Shown piece after piece: positions 42,905 to 51,133 of a stretch of 64,000 nucleotides of DNA (positions within the stretch are counted from its first letter, which is position 1; each line of letters opens with the position of its first letter). A program made the translations under genes and the position numbers. Source of the stretch: Mucilaginibacter sp. 14171R-50 (lineage in GTDB: Bacteria > Bacteroidota > Bacteroidia > Sphingobacteriales > Sphingobacteriaceae). A model generated the notes under the pieces. That model was not told where the DNA came from. It did no database searches and saw nothing but the letters and a program-made list of their open reading frames with translations. Location of the stretch: positions 1,612,001-1,676,000 of the forward strand of contig NZ_CP048115.1 of NCBI RefSeq assembly GCF_010093045.1, written 5' to 3'.

Positions 42905-42952
42905 GTTCACGTGTGTTCACGGTGTTCACGTGCGCCGAACGTGAACACTTTG
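42905..42952. repeat. GTTCACG repeat cluster and terminator-like palindrome
   Basis: GTTCAC occurs at 42905, 42915 and 42925, and the last copy forms part of a perfect 10-bp inverted repeat GTGTTCACGT/ACGTGAACAC (42922-42948) with a 7-base loop, followed by TTTG. It lies between the convergent kinase gene and lnt, so it may act as a terminator, but the extra copies point to a repeat element. Confidence 0.6.
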
Positions 42953-44563
42953 TTAATGTTTAAACCCTTTTTTGATGCCTATCAAAAATATACCCAGCAC
43001 GGCTAATATGCTTGCCGCCTTAGGCAGGTAATCGCCGTACTCAACATAAAACGTAATATCCGAATTCAGGTTGATGTCCTGTTTAAGCGCGGTACGCACC
43101 CACCACTTGCTTTGCTGCACAATATCACCGCGCTGGTTAATAAATGCCGAGATGCCGGTGTTGGCAGAGCGGCAAACCCAACGGCGGGTTTCGATGGCGC
43201 GCAGTTTGGCATAATCCAGGTGCTGGTCTTTACCCGAGGTATTTTCCCACCAGCCGTCATTGGTGATAACAGCAATAAATTGTGAACCTTGTTTTATCGA
43301 TTTTGCGATCCACCCGCCCCAGATAGATTCGTAGCAGATAACAGGTGTTACGCCTATTCCGCTTTGCGAGTAAAATACCCCGGGCTCGGTTTGCATGCCA
43401 TAAGCGCCGGTTGCACCGCCCAAATGCTCAAATACAGGTTTCAGGAACGATAGCGTATTGCCAAAAGGTAATGATTCCGCTCCGGGTACCAATCTCGATT
43501 TATGATAAAACTGCACTTTAGACGAATTTTCGATATTGATAGCCGTGCTGAATCTATCGTAAAACATCGCGCCTTCGGGCATAGGGGCCGCGGTTGAGGT
43601 AGCCCTTTTATTATACATTTTATAAGTTTCGCCCCCGGTTAAAACATTACCGTTTTTGTATTTTGAAAGGAAATGCCTTACCTGCATGTACGAATTATCG
43701 GCGTAAATGCGGTCTTCGTTTATTTCCTGCGGAATGGCGGTTTCGGGCCAGATAAAATATTCGGTGTTTTGCTGACCGATGGAATCGGACAAATGGGTAA
43801 GCGTTGCTATCTGCTCTTGCACCGGTATAGTGCCTTCCTTTTCATACGGATCGATATTAGGCTGCACCACCACAATGTTGGATGGGTTAACCTGCTCTTT
43901 GTAGCTATAATATTTATATAGTGATAAACCTAAAGGAAGTATCAGCACCAGCGTAAAGGCAATAATGATTTTTCTGCGCGTGTGTACAGGCTGCCCCTCG
44001 CTTAAGCCGGTGTAAAGCAAAAACAGCAGGATATTGATCACCCAAACCCAGATTGTTCCTCCGTAAACCCCTGTATACTCATACCACTGCACCCACTTAT
44101 GCGATGTAGCAAAGCCATTGCCCAGCGTCATCCAGGGGAAGTTAAGATCCCAGCTTTGGTGCAGGTATTCGTACCCTATCCAAAAACACACCAGCACTGC
44201 CAGCGCTATTGGCCGTGGTGTAATAAGCCGCGCCCGGTAATATAGCCAGCAGGCTGTAGCCATCAGCAGTGGACCCAGCGCATAAGGTATCAACGTTATG
44301 GGTACCGCTACAACAGGGCCTATAATCTTCAATGAATTATAAACCCAGTAAATACAAAGCGTATTCCAGATAAAGAAGCCAATGAAGGTGGTATTAAAGA
44401 TCTTTTTACCCTTGCCTGTAGCTGTTGATTGGATGATGTTTTCCATTGCCAGCAGCATCGGCCCTAACGCCGTAAAAAGGAAAAAAGTGGTGTATCGCGT
44501 AGGCGGCCAGGCCACCCAAAGCAGCAAGCCGGAAAATATGGAGAGTAACAGGTTTTTTTTCAT
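42953..44563 (-). CDS. lnt: apolipoprotein N-acyltransferase
   Basis: Lnt adds the third acyl chain to lipoproteins at the periplasmic face of the inner membrane. The 536-residue protein has about six N-terminal helices and a nitrilase-type domain. The catalytic triad is visible as Glu in YFIWPETAIPQE, Lys in QFYHKSRLVPGAESLPFG and Cys in VICYESIWGGW. The length and order match the family. It faces the GlcNAc-kinase-like gene, and a palindromic repeat element lies directly upstream of its start. Confidence 0.95.
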   Translation of the reverse strand: MKKNLLLSIFSGLLLWVAWPPTRYTTFFLFTALGPMLLAMENIIQSTATGKGKKIFNTTFIGFFIWNTLCIYWVYNSLKIIGPVVAVPITLIPYALGPLLMATACWLYYRARLITPRPIALAVLVCFWIGYEYLHQSWDLNFPWMTLGNGFATSHKWVQWYEYTGVYGGTIWVWVINILLFLLYTGLSEGQPVHTRRKIIIAFTLVLILPLGLSLYKYYSYKEQVNPSNIVVVQPNIDPYEKEGTIPVQEQIATLTHLSDSIGQQNTEYFIWPETAIPQEINEDRIYADNSYMQVRHFLSKYKNGNVLTGGETYKMYNKRATSTAAPMPEGAMFYDRFSTAINIENSSKVQFYHKSRLVPGAESLPFGNTLSFLKPVFEHLGGATGAYGMQTEPGVFYSQSGIGVTPVICYESIWGGWIAKSIKQGSQFIAVITNDGWWENTSGKDQHLDYAKLRAIETRRWVCRSANTGISAFINQRGDIVQQSKWWVRTALKQDINLNSDITFYVEYGDYLPKAASILAVLGIFLIGIKKGFKH

Positions 44564-44577
44564 TTGTTATTTAATAT

Positions 44578-44747
44578 ACGTCATCGCGAGGTACGAAGCA
44601 ATCTCTTTAGGACATGTACTCGCCCTTGTTGGTGTTGTCACCAACAAGCCGCTATGCAATAAAACCATACCGTCAATCAGTCCTAAAAGTTGTTGGTGAC
44701 AACACCAACAACGGCGGAAGAGATTGCTTCGTGCCTGGCGATGACGT
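44578..44747. repeat. nested palindromic REP/MITE-like element
   Basis: The outer arms (ACGTCATCGCGAGGTACGAA with AGCAATCTCTT, and its complement ending at 44747) enclose two inner palindromes, TTGTTGGTG-TTGT-CACCAACAA at 44626-44647 and its reverse complement at 44690-44711. The whole 170-base element is an inverted repeat. It lies between rsmI and lnt. The CGTCAT...GAGG...GAAGCAATCTC core is found dispersed in many bacteria as a REP-like sequence. No coding potential is seen. Confidence 0.8.
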
Positions 44748-44751
44748 GTTA

Positions 44752-44786
44752 GAACCCTCTCGTTTGGAGAGGGCAGGATCAGGCTT
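44752..44786. repeat. short REP-like hairpin
   Basis: AACCCTCTC and GAGAGGG form a hairpin (about 44753-44774) just after the palindromic element and before the end of rsmI. A related CCCTCTCC...GGAGGGGGCAGGGTGAGG sequence occurs upstream of mutL at 51031-51109. Confidence 0.45.
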
Positions 44787-45506
44787 TTAATCTTCCTCCT
44801 CCTCTGCATATTTCTTTTTCTTACCCCCGGCAGGTGCGGCGCCGGCAATACACATCACAAATTCGCCTTTTAACGGGTGGGTTTCAAAATAGGTTTTCAC
44901 CTCGGCAACCGTGCCGCGTACAGTTTCTTCAAACATTTTGGTAAGCTCACGCGATACGGAAAGCTGGCGGTCGGCTCCAAAAAAGGTGATCATTTCATCC
45001 AGCGTCTTCAATAAACGGTGGGGCGACTCGTAAAGTATAATGGTGCGTTCTTCTGTAGCCAGTAATTTATAGCGGGTTTGGCGCCCTTTTTTCAGCGGCA
45101 AAAACCCCTCAAAGCAAAATTTATCTGTAGGGAAGCCCGAGTTTACCAACGCTGGTACAAAAGCTGTTGCGCCGGGCAGGCATTCAACCGCGATATTATA
45201 TTTTAATGCCTCGCGCACCAGGAAAAACCCCGGGTCGGATATGGCAGGCGTACCGGCGTCACTTATCAGCGCGATATTCTGGCCCATCAGCAAAAATTTA
45301 ATGATCTCGTTACTGCTTTGATGCTCGTTATGCTGATGATGAGCGAACACCTTGTTCTGTATGTCGAAATGCTTCAGCATGGGGGCAGAGGTGCGTGTAT
45401 CTTCAGCCAGTATAAGGTCAGCCTCTTTTAAAATACGGATAGCCCTAAAGGTCATATCCTCCAGGTTGCCAATAGGGGTGGGTACTAAATAGAGTTTACC
45501 GGGCAT
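44787..45506 (-). CDS. rsmI: 16S rRNA (cytidine(1402)-2'-O)-methyltransferase
   Basis: RsmI methylates the ribose of C1402 in 16S rRNA. The 239-residue SAM-dependent tetrapyrrole-methylase-fold enzyme begins GKLYLVPTPIGNLEDMTFRA, with DLILAEDTRTSAPML, ALISDAGTPAISDPGF and IILYESPHRLLKTLDEM as family signatures. The C-terminal tail (GGKKKKYAEEEED) is charged and disordered. It precedes a repeat element on its 3' side and faces away from serS. Confidence 0.95.
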   Translation of the reverse strand: MPGKLYLVPTPIGNLEDMTFRAIRILKEADLILAEDTRTSAPMLKHFDIQNKVFAHHQHNEHQSSNEIIKFLLMGQNIALISDAGTPAISDPGFFLVREALKYNIAVECLPGATAFVPALVNSGFPTDKFCFEGFLPLKKGRQTRYKLLATEERTIILYESPHRLLKTLDEMITFFGADRQLSVSRELTKMFEETVRGTVAEVKTYFETHPLKGEFVMCIAGAAPAGGKKKKYAEEEED

Positions 45507-45598
45507 TCAGTTCGCAGTTTTTGGTTCGCAGTTCGCAGCGCCATACGGTTACCATTTACAAAAAAGCTGTAAACTGCCTACGGCAAACTGCAAACTGT
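45507..45598. repeat. short intergenic word repeats
   Basis: The gap between rsmI and serS contains TTCGCAG at several positions (for example 45510, 45524, 45531) and GTAAACTGCC...GGCAAACTGCAAACTG further on. These look like degenerate intergenic repeats. No gene is seen. Confidence 0.35.
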
Positions 45599-45606
45599 TA
45601 TATTTG
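45599..45606 (+). promoter_or_regulatory. -7 box for serS
   Basis: TATATTTG matches TAnnTTTG exactly and ends 18 bases before the serS ATG at 45625. A -33 box is not clear. Confidence 0.45.
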
Positions 45607-45624
45607 CCTTTTAAAATAAAATCA

Positions 45625-46896
45625 ATGCTGCAAGTTAGTTATATCCGCGATAACAGGGAACAGGTTTTAGAGCGTTTGGCTGTAAAAAATTTTAAACAGC
45701 CCGAATTGGTTGATGAAATTATCCGTTTGGATAATGAACGGCTGGCAGCGCAGCGCGAAAGTGAAGAATCCAAAGCGGCAGCAAATCAGGGTGCCAAACA
45801 AATTGGCGAACTGATGCGCGCGGGTAAAAAAGCGGAAGCGGAACAACTTAAGGCCAACACCGGCAACGCCAAGGAGAATATCAAAAAATTAGATGAGCAG
45901 CTTGCCACTATTGAAGAAAGCCTGTATCAAAAAATTATTTTATTGCCCAATTTGCCGCATGCGTCTGTGCCTAAAGGTCTCACGCCCGAAGAGAACGAAG
46001 TAGTGCTTGAAAGCGGCAACAAACCCGTGCTACCTGACAATGCCCTGCCGCACTGGGAACTTGCTGCTAAATATGATCTGATAGATTTTGAGCTGGGTGT
46101 TAAAATAACCGGCGCGGGATTCCCGGTGTACAAAAATAAGGGCGCCAAATTACAGCGCGCGCTGATCAACTTTTTTATTGACGAAGCTGAAAAAGCCGGG
46201 TATAGCGAAGTGAGCTTGCCACTGATGGTGAACGAAGCATCAGGTTTTGGCACCGGGCAATTGCCGGATAAAGAAGGGCAAATGTATTTTGTGGGCTTGG
46301 ATAATTTGTACCTGATCCCTACCGCCGAAGTGCCAATAACCAACTTATACCGCGACGTAATTTTAAAGGGCGAAGAATTGCCCGTTAAAAATTGCGGACA
46401 TACGCCATGCTTCCGCCGTGAGGCGGGCTCGTATGGAGCACATGTACGTGGCCTTAACCGCCTGCACCAGTTTGATAAAGTAGAAATAGTACAAGTTGTG
46501 CGCCCGGATGAATCGTACCAAGTACTGGAGGATATGAGCGCCCACGTGCAGGGTTTGCTGCAAAAGCTTGGCTTGCCATACCGTGTATTGCGCCTTTGCG
46601 GCGGCGATATGGGTTTTGCATCGGCCCTTACCTATGATATGGAAACCTGGAGCGCGGCGCAGCAACGCTGGCTGGAAGTATCGTCTGTTTCAAACTTCGA
46701 GACGTTCCAAAGCAACAGGCTAAAACTACGTTTCCGTAATGCCGAGGGTAAAACCCAATTAGCCCACACCCTTAACGGAAGCGCCCTGGCCCTGCCGCGT
46801 ATTGTGGCTACTTTATTAGAGAACAATCAAACAGACAAAGGCATTAAAGTGCCCGAGGTGCTGGTACCTTATACAAAGTTTGAGTGGATAGATTAA
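45625..46896 (+). CDS. serS: seryl-tRNA synthetase
   Basis: SerS charges tRNA-Ser. The 423-residue protein has the N-terminal tRNA-binding coiled coil (about 25-110, QRESEESKAAANQGAKQIGE) and the class II core: motif 2 in CFRREAGSYGAHVRGLNRLH and motif 3 in NGSALALPRIVATLLE. The ATG at 45625 was chosen since it gives the family N-terminus MLQVSYIRDNREQVLERL. A small membrane protein gene follows after nine bases. Confidence 0.95.
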   Translation: MLQVSYIRDNREQVLERLAVKNFKQPELVDEIIRLDNERLAAQRESEESKAAANQGAKQIGELMRAGKKAEAEQLKANTGNAKENIKKLDEQLATIEESLYQKIILLPNLPHASVPKGLTPEENEVVLESGNKPVLPDNALPHWELAAKYDLIDFELGVKITGAGFPVYKNKGAKLQRALINFFIDEAEKAGYSEVSLPLMVNEASGFGTGQLPDKEGQMYFVGLDNLYLIPTAEVPITNLYRDVILKGEELPVKNCGHTPCFRREAGSYGAHVRGLNRLHQFDKVEIVQVVRPDESYQVLEDMSAHVQGLLQKLGLPYRVLRLCGGDMGFASALTYDMETWSAAQQRWLEVSSVSNFETFQSNRLKLRFRNAEGKTQLAHTLNGSALALPRIVATLLENNQTDKGIKVPEVLVPYTKFEWID

Positions 46897-46905
46897 GGTG
46901 TGAAT

Positions 46906-47301
46906 ATGAGCGATCGCGACCCTAAAAAGATAGCGCAGTTATTATTTATAATTAATTTATTGCCATCAATAATCGCTTTTTTTGGGGCGTGTATGCTTAC
47001 AATGACCTGGCAAGGAAGTGATGAGATTTCTGCAAAGGTTTGGACAATATTGGTGTGGGCGGGGCTCATTGCGCAATTCTTATATTTTTTGCAAACTAAA
47101 TACATACAATTCGCGCTTAAAAAGTCCGTTTGGCTTTATTCTATATTATTGAATTGTGGTTTTATAGTATATTACATAGTGGGTTTTATTTTAGGCGTCA
47201 TAGAGAATACATTGCAGTTCCAGGCGCTCCTGATAATCCCATTATTGTTATATCCATTAGCTTTTTTAGTTCTCAGTTATCGGGCGTTTAAACAATTGTA
47301 A
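46906..47301 (+). CDS. small four-helix membrane protein
   Basis: A 131-residue hydrophobic protein with four predicted helices (around residues 8-33, 42-62, 73-95 and 104-124). It starts MSDRDPKKIAQLLFIINLLP and has no recognised motif. A GTG at 46900 is an alternative start. It follows serS by nine bases on the same strand. Its A+T-rich and aromatic composition is unlike the neighbouring genes, suggesting either selection for hydrophobicity or recent gain. Confidence 0.55.
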   Translation: MSDRDPKKIAQLLFIINLLPSIIAFFGACMLTMTWQGSDEISAKVWTILVWAGLIAQFLYFLQTKYIQFALKKSVWLYSILLNCGFIVYYIVGFILGVIENTLQFQALLIIPLLLYPLAFLVLSYRAFKQL

Positions 47302-47402
47302 TAGCAAGCCACTATTTCTTGCTTGCAATAACGTTCGATTTTACAATAAAAGCCACCTATGTTTCATTGTTTTCTTTTTAACGTCAAGAATCTTTCGGAA
47401 CG

Positions 47403-49220
47403 TTACATCCCCTTCTGTATCGCCTCGTAAACAGCATCCTGTATGCGTGGGCGAATGTTAAGGCTGCCCAGCTTATTGCCTACGTTGGGGTGAACACGGT
47501 TTGACAGGAACACATAAACCAGGTTGTACTTGGGATCGACCCACACTGCGGTGCCTGTGAAGCCGGTGTGGCCATATGCTTGGTCTGAAGCCAGTTTGGA
47601 TGGATAATGCCTGTCGGCTATGGGGTCCCAACGGTCGAAACCCAGCCCGCGGCGACTTACTGCCGATTGTTTGGACGTCCATAAGTCTACCGTTTCCGGT
47701 TTTATGTACTGAACCCCGCCATAAGTGCCACGGTTAAGCGTCATTTGGTAAAGTATGGCAATATCATTGGCGCTGGCAAATAAACCCGCATGCCCGGCAA
47801 CGCCTCCCATCAGGGCTGCGGTAGGGTCGTGCACATACCCGTCTATTAGTGTCTTCCTATCTTTTTTATCATCCTCTGTTGGTGGGATGCGGTCGGCAGG
47901 GAAGCGGTAAAGCGGTAAAAAACCCGCTGTTTGCATTCCAAGCGGGTTGTAAAGTTTATCCTGCACGTATTTATTCAGAGGTGTAGCGGTAATGGTTTCT
48001 GCTATTTGCTGCATAAATATCATGCTTACATCGCTGTAAACATACTGGCCACGCGTTTTTACCGCCGAGCGTAAAGCCGACGGCAGCATTACTTCATCAA
48101 AATAATTTTTGCGCAGGTAGTAATTGTCGTTCACCCTGGTAGGGAAAGCGGCCGAAGAGTCGGTACTGTGGTCGGTAGGCTTCACCACCTCAAATGTTTG
48201 GATATCCGGAATCAACCCTGCCTGGTGCAGCAATATCTCGCGTACGGTTAAAGTGTTTTTGTTGGTGTTGCGCGTTATGGGCAGGTATGTACCAAGGGTT
48301 GAATCGAGATTGAGTTTACCGGCATCGTAAAGCTGCATCGCCTCCATAGTGGTTGCCGATATTTTTGTCATAGATGCTACATCAAAAATATCGGTTATCC
48401 TGTCGGGGATGGCATTCTCGTAGGTATGATAGCCATAAGCCTTGTTAAATATCACTTTGCCATCTTTAGCTACCAACACCACACAACCGGGGGTTGCACG
48501 GCTACTGATGGCTTCGCTGGCAATATCATCTATGGCTTTCAGGTTATCCGCGTTAATACCGGCATCTTCGGGCACGGTATATTGCAGTCGGGTTTTAGCT
48601 GTTAAGAAGCCCGAATGGGCTATGTATTTTGAGGTGTATGTTTGGGTTAAGCGCTGGGTAATGGCAATACCTCCGAAAATAGCCTGCGCATCAAAATAAG
48701 CCGCTACCTGTGATACCCGTGCCGACCAAACGATCGGCGAGCTGATACTATTTAATTTTTTCAGCGAGTTACCGTTCCCGATAAGGGATACGATAACGTT
48801 CTTTATTTTTTGGTTATCGTTAATAAATGCGATGATCTGCGGATTGTTAACCTCCGCATCACTAAGCTGAACGATAAGTGTGTTATAAAATTTGGTATCC
48901 TGCGAAAGGTTATCAAGTGTTTTTACGCTTAAATAATCCAGGCCGTTGATCAGGTCGACCCGGGTATATTTATTTAACAAACTATCAAAACCAGCCCCGT
49001 AGATGCCCGAAAAACGTATGCTTGCTATTTTATTATTATCCAGATTTTGCAGCGGAATAAGGTTTTTTTCGTTGTTGAGCAAGACGGTGGCCTGCGCAAC
49101 CGATAGCTCTTCTTTTACATAGGCTTTACCGCTAAGCGGCGGGTTTTGCGCACAAGCGCTGTTAAAAAGTACAAACCCGGATAGTAGCAGCAGGCAAACA
49201 TTCCGCCTATTTTTTCTCAT
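47403..49220 (-). CDS. serine hydrolase with GH3 C-terminal-like N-domain
   Basis: The 605-residue exported protein (signal peptide ending LFNSACAQ, start at 49220) carries a class C beta-lactamase-like serine hydrolase in its C-terminal two-thirds. The nucleophile motif SMTK appears in FDVASMTKISATTMEAM, the Tyr motif YSDVS in QYVYSDVSMIFMQQ and HTGFTG as the KTG-like motif. The first 200 residues resemble a GH3 C-terminal domain (AQATVLLNNEKNLIPLQNLD). Bacteroidota have longer GH3-plus-serine-hydrolase proteins; here the GH3 catalytic domain is absent. Its start overlaps the upstream amidohydrolase stop by 14 bases. Confidence 0.85.
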   Translation of the reverse strand: MRKNRRNVCLLLLSGFVLFNSACAQNPPLSGKAYVKEELSVAQATVLLNNEKNLIPLQNLDNNKIASIRFSGIYGAGFDSLLNKYTRVDLINGLDYLSVKTLDNLSQDTKFYNTLIVQLSDAEVNNPQIIAFINDNQKIKNVIVSLIGNGNSLKKLNSISSPIVWSARVSQVAAYFDAQAIFGGIAITQRLTQTYTSKYIAHSGFLTAKTRLQYTVPEDAGINADNLKAIDDIASEAISSRATPGCVVLVAKDGKVIFNKAYGYHTYENAIPDRITDIFDVASMTKISATTMEAMQLYDAGKLNLDSTLGTYLPITRNTNKNTLTVREILLHQAGLIPDIQTFEVVKPTDHSTDSSAAFPTRVNDNYYLRKNYFDEVMLPSALRSAVKTRGQYVYSDVSMIFMQQIAETITATPLNKYVQDKLYNPLGMQTAGFLPLYRFPADRIPPTEDDKKDRKTLIDGYVHDPTAALMGGVAGHAGLFASANDIAILYQMTLNRGTYGGVQYIKPETVDLWTSKQSAVSRRGLGFDRWDPIADRHYPSKLASDQAYGHTGFTGTAVWVDPKYNLVYVFLSNRVHPNVGNKLGSLNIRPRIQDAVYEAIQKGM

Positions 49221-50841
49221 AAACCTTAACACCATTTATATACGTTTTTAATACTTTAACATTTGGCAGCTCACTGCCTTTTACCTTCATGATATCCTGA
49301 TCAAGTATCACAAAATCAGCGTATTTGCCAACTTCGATACTGCCCTTCTCATGTTCCTCGAAATTTGCCTTAGCCGCCCATAGGGTAATACCTCTGAGGG
49401 CTTCTGCCCGGCTAAGGGCATTATCCGTTTGAAAACCGTTTGGCGGTAAGCCTTTAAGGTCCTTACGCTCGGTTGCTGCATAAAACGTATACATGGGGTT
49501 TATGTTTTCAACCGGGAAATCGGTACCTAAAGGCATCCATCCGTTTTGTTTTAATAATGTCTTATAAATATAACCGCTGGTTTTCAACCGCTGGTTACCA
49601 AGGCGTTTTGCCGCCCATACCATATCAGATGTGGCATGCGTAGGCTGCACCGAGGGGATGATATTATTTTCGCCGAAAAGTTTAACATCCTCGGGCGATA
49701 CGATCTGCGCGTGCTCTATCCGCCAGCGTTTATCATTTTTACCCTTCAAGTTTTCGGCGTATATTTTTAGCATAACGCGGTTGGCCGAGTCGCCGATAGC
49801 ATGTGTAGCCATCTGGAAGCCATGCGCTGCTATCTTTTTGGCAACTTCTTCAAAATGTGCTTTAGTGCTTAGTAAAAAGCCGTTCCATTTTGCTGAGTCG
49901 GCATAGGGTTTTAACAAACAGGCGCCCCTTGAGCCTAATGCACCATCGGCATAAACTTTAAACGCGCGTACGTTAAGGCCGGGAGTTTTATATGCGCCAC
50001 GTTTAAACAGGTAGTCATAATTTTCGGGCTGATCGGCAAGCATTACATACATGCGCATCTTTAGCGCGCCTTTGTGCTGCAGGGCGGCTATGGTGCTCAC
50101 CATGGTATAAGGCAGGCCGCAATCGTCAACCGTGGTTAAGCCAACGGCAAAACAGTTTTGCTGCGCGTCCAGTAACGCGGCCTGGGTTATCTGTTCGGTT
50201 GGTGCAGGTATCTTCCGGGTAACAATGCCTACAGCGTTATCTATCAGCATGCCGGTAAGCTTGCCGTTCACGGTTTCAATAGTGCCGCCAATAATTTTTT
50301 GGCCGGGTTTAATACCTGCTATATTTAATGCCGCCTGGTTGGCAATGGCAGCGTGCCCGTCAATACGGCTTAACAATACCGGCCGTACCGGGAACAGCGA
50401 ATCGAGTTTTGCTTTGTTAGGGAAGGCTTTGTTAACCCAGATATTTTGGTCCCAGCCATTACCAATTATCCAGCCCTCAGTGTTGTGCCGCGCGTAATTG
50501 TTTACCGTATCTAATATAGCCTGCCAACTTTTAAGACCAACGAGTTTTACATCCTGCAGGCCTAAACCGTACTCGTAAAAATGAGCGTGCGCGTCAATAA
50601 AACCAGGATATACCGCCTTGCCACCCGCATCAACAACCTGCCGGGCCATGTATTTTTTTTCGATGGTGTCGATATCCCCCACTGCTACTATTTTACCACT
50701 GCTTACTACAAAGGCATTGGCGGTGCTAAAGGTGCTGTCTACGGTGTATACAAGAGCGTTTTTTACAAGCAGGTCGGCGTTGTATTCTTTTTGTTTGCAT
50801 GCCGCCATCAGCAAAAGCAGCACAGGCCATAGTTTCTTCAT
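49207..50841 (-). CDS. amidohydrolase lipoprotein (YtcJ-like)
   Basis: The 544-residue protein has a lipoprotein signal (LWPVLLLLMAACKQKEY). It belongs to the amidohydrolase superfamily: metal ligands HAHFYEYG after GFIDA, a conserved DGHAAIANQAAL segment, TVDDCGLPY, QMATHAIGDSANRVML and GTDFPVENINPMY. Such YtcJ-like enzymes hydrolyse amides such as N-substituted formamides. It overlaps the serine hydrolase gene downstream, so both are likely co-expressed outside the cytoplasm, perhaps on the same type of substrate. Confidence 0.9.
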   Translation of the reverse strand: MKKLWPVLLLLMAACKQKEYNADLLVKNALVYTVDSTFSTANAFVVSSGKIVAVGDIDTIEKKYMARQVVDAGGKAVYPGFIDAHAHFYEYGLGLQDVKLVGLKSWQAILDTVNNYARHNTEGWIIGNGWDQNIWVNKAFPNKAKLDSLFPVRPVLLSRIDGHAAIANQAALNIAGIKPGQKIIGGTIETVNGKLTGMLIDNAVGIVTRKIPAPTEQITQAALLDAQQNCFAVGLTTVDDCGLPYTMVSTIAALQHKGALKMRMYVMLADQPENYDYLFKRGAYKTPGLNVRAFKVYADGALGSRGACLLKPYADSAKWNGFLLSTKAHFEEVAKKIAAHGFQMATHAIGDSANRVMLKIYAENLKGKNDKRWRIEHAQIVSPEDVKLFGENNIIPSVQPTHATSDMVWAAKRLGNQRLKTSGYIYKTLLKQNGWMPLGTDFPVENINPMYTFYAATERKDLKGLPPNGFQTDNALSRAEALRGITLWAAKANFEEHEKGSIEVGKYADFVILDQDIMKVKGSELPNVKVLKTYINGVKVYEKK

Positions 50842-51133
50842 ATTTATAAAAGCGGGTAGGGTGTAAATATTGTCAACCTATACAGGATATACAAGTATGT
50901 AACGGTAAAGTTATGGCATCGGATATTTAAATTGCTACTGTTTGGTAATTATCTTCGGTTAAACCTGCCAAACAATAAAGTTATGCAATCAAATTTTTAA
51001 TTTAGCGTCTGAAAAAGGCGTAGACTAAAAGCCTCATCCAAACCCCTCTTCAAAAGGAAAGGGGCTTGACCTTTTTTAACCCTCTCCCTTGGAGGGGGCA
51101 GGGTGAGGCCAAACACAGAAGGGAAATTTTTTA
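50842..51133. other. intergenic region between divergent genes with REP-like element
   Basis: The gap between the amidohydrolase and mutL holds AT-rich sequence and a complex inverted repeat at 51031-51109. No gene or strong promoter is visible. Confidence 0.4.
51031..51109. repeat. REP-like inverted repeat
   Basis: GCCTCATCC at the left and GGGTGAGGC at the right end pair with each other, enclosing CCCCTCTTCAAAAGGAAAGGGG and CCCTCTCCCTTGGAGGGGG, two smaller hairpins. Such clusters are common intergenic repeats in Bacteroidota. Confidence 0.6.
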
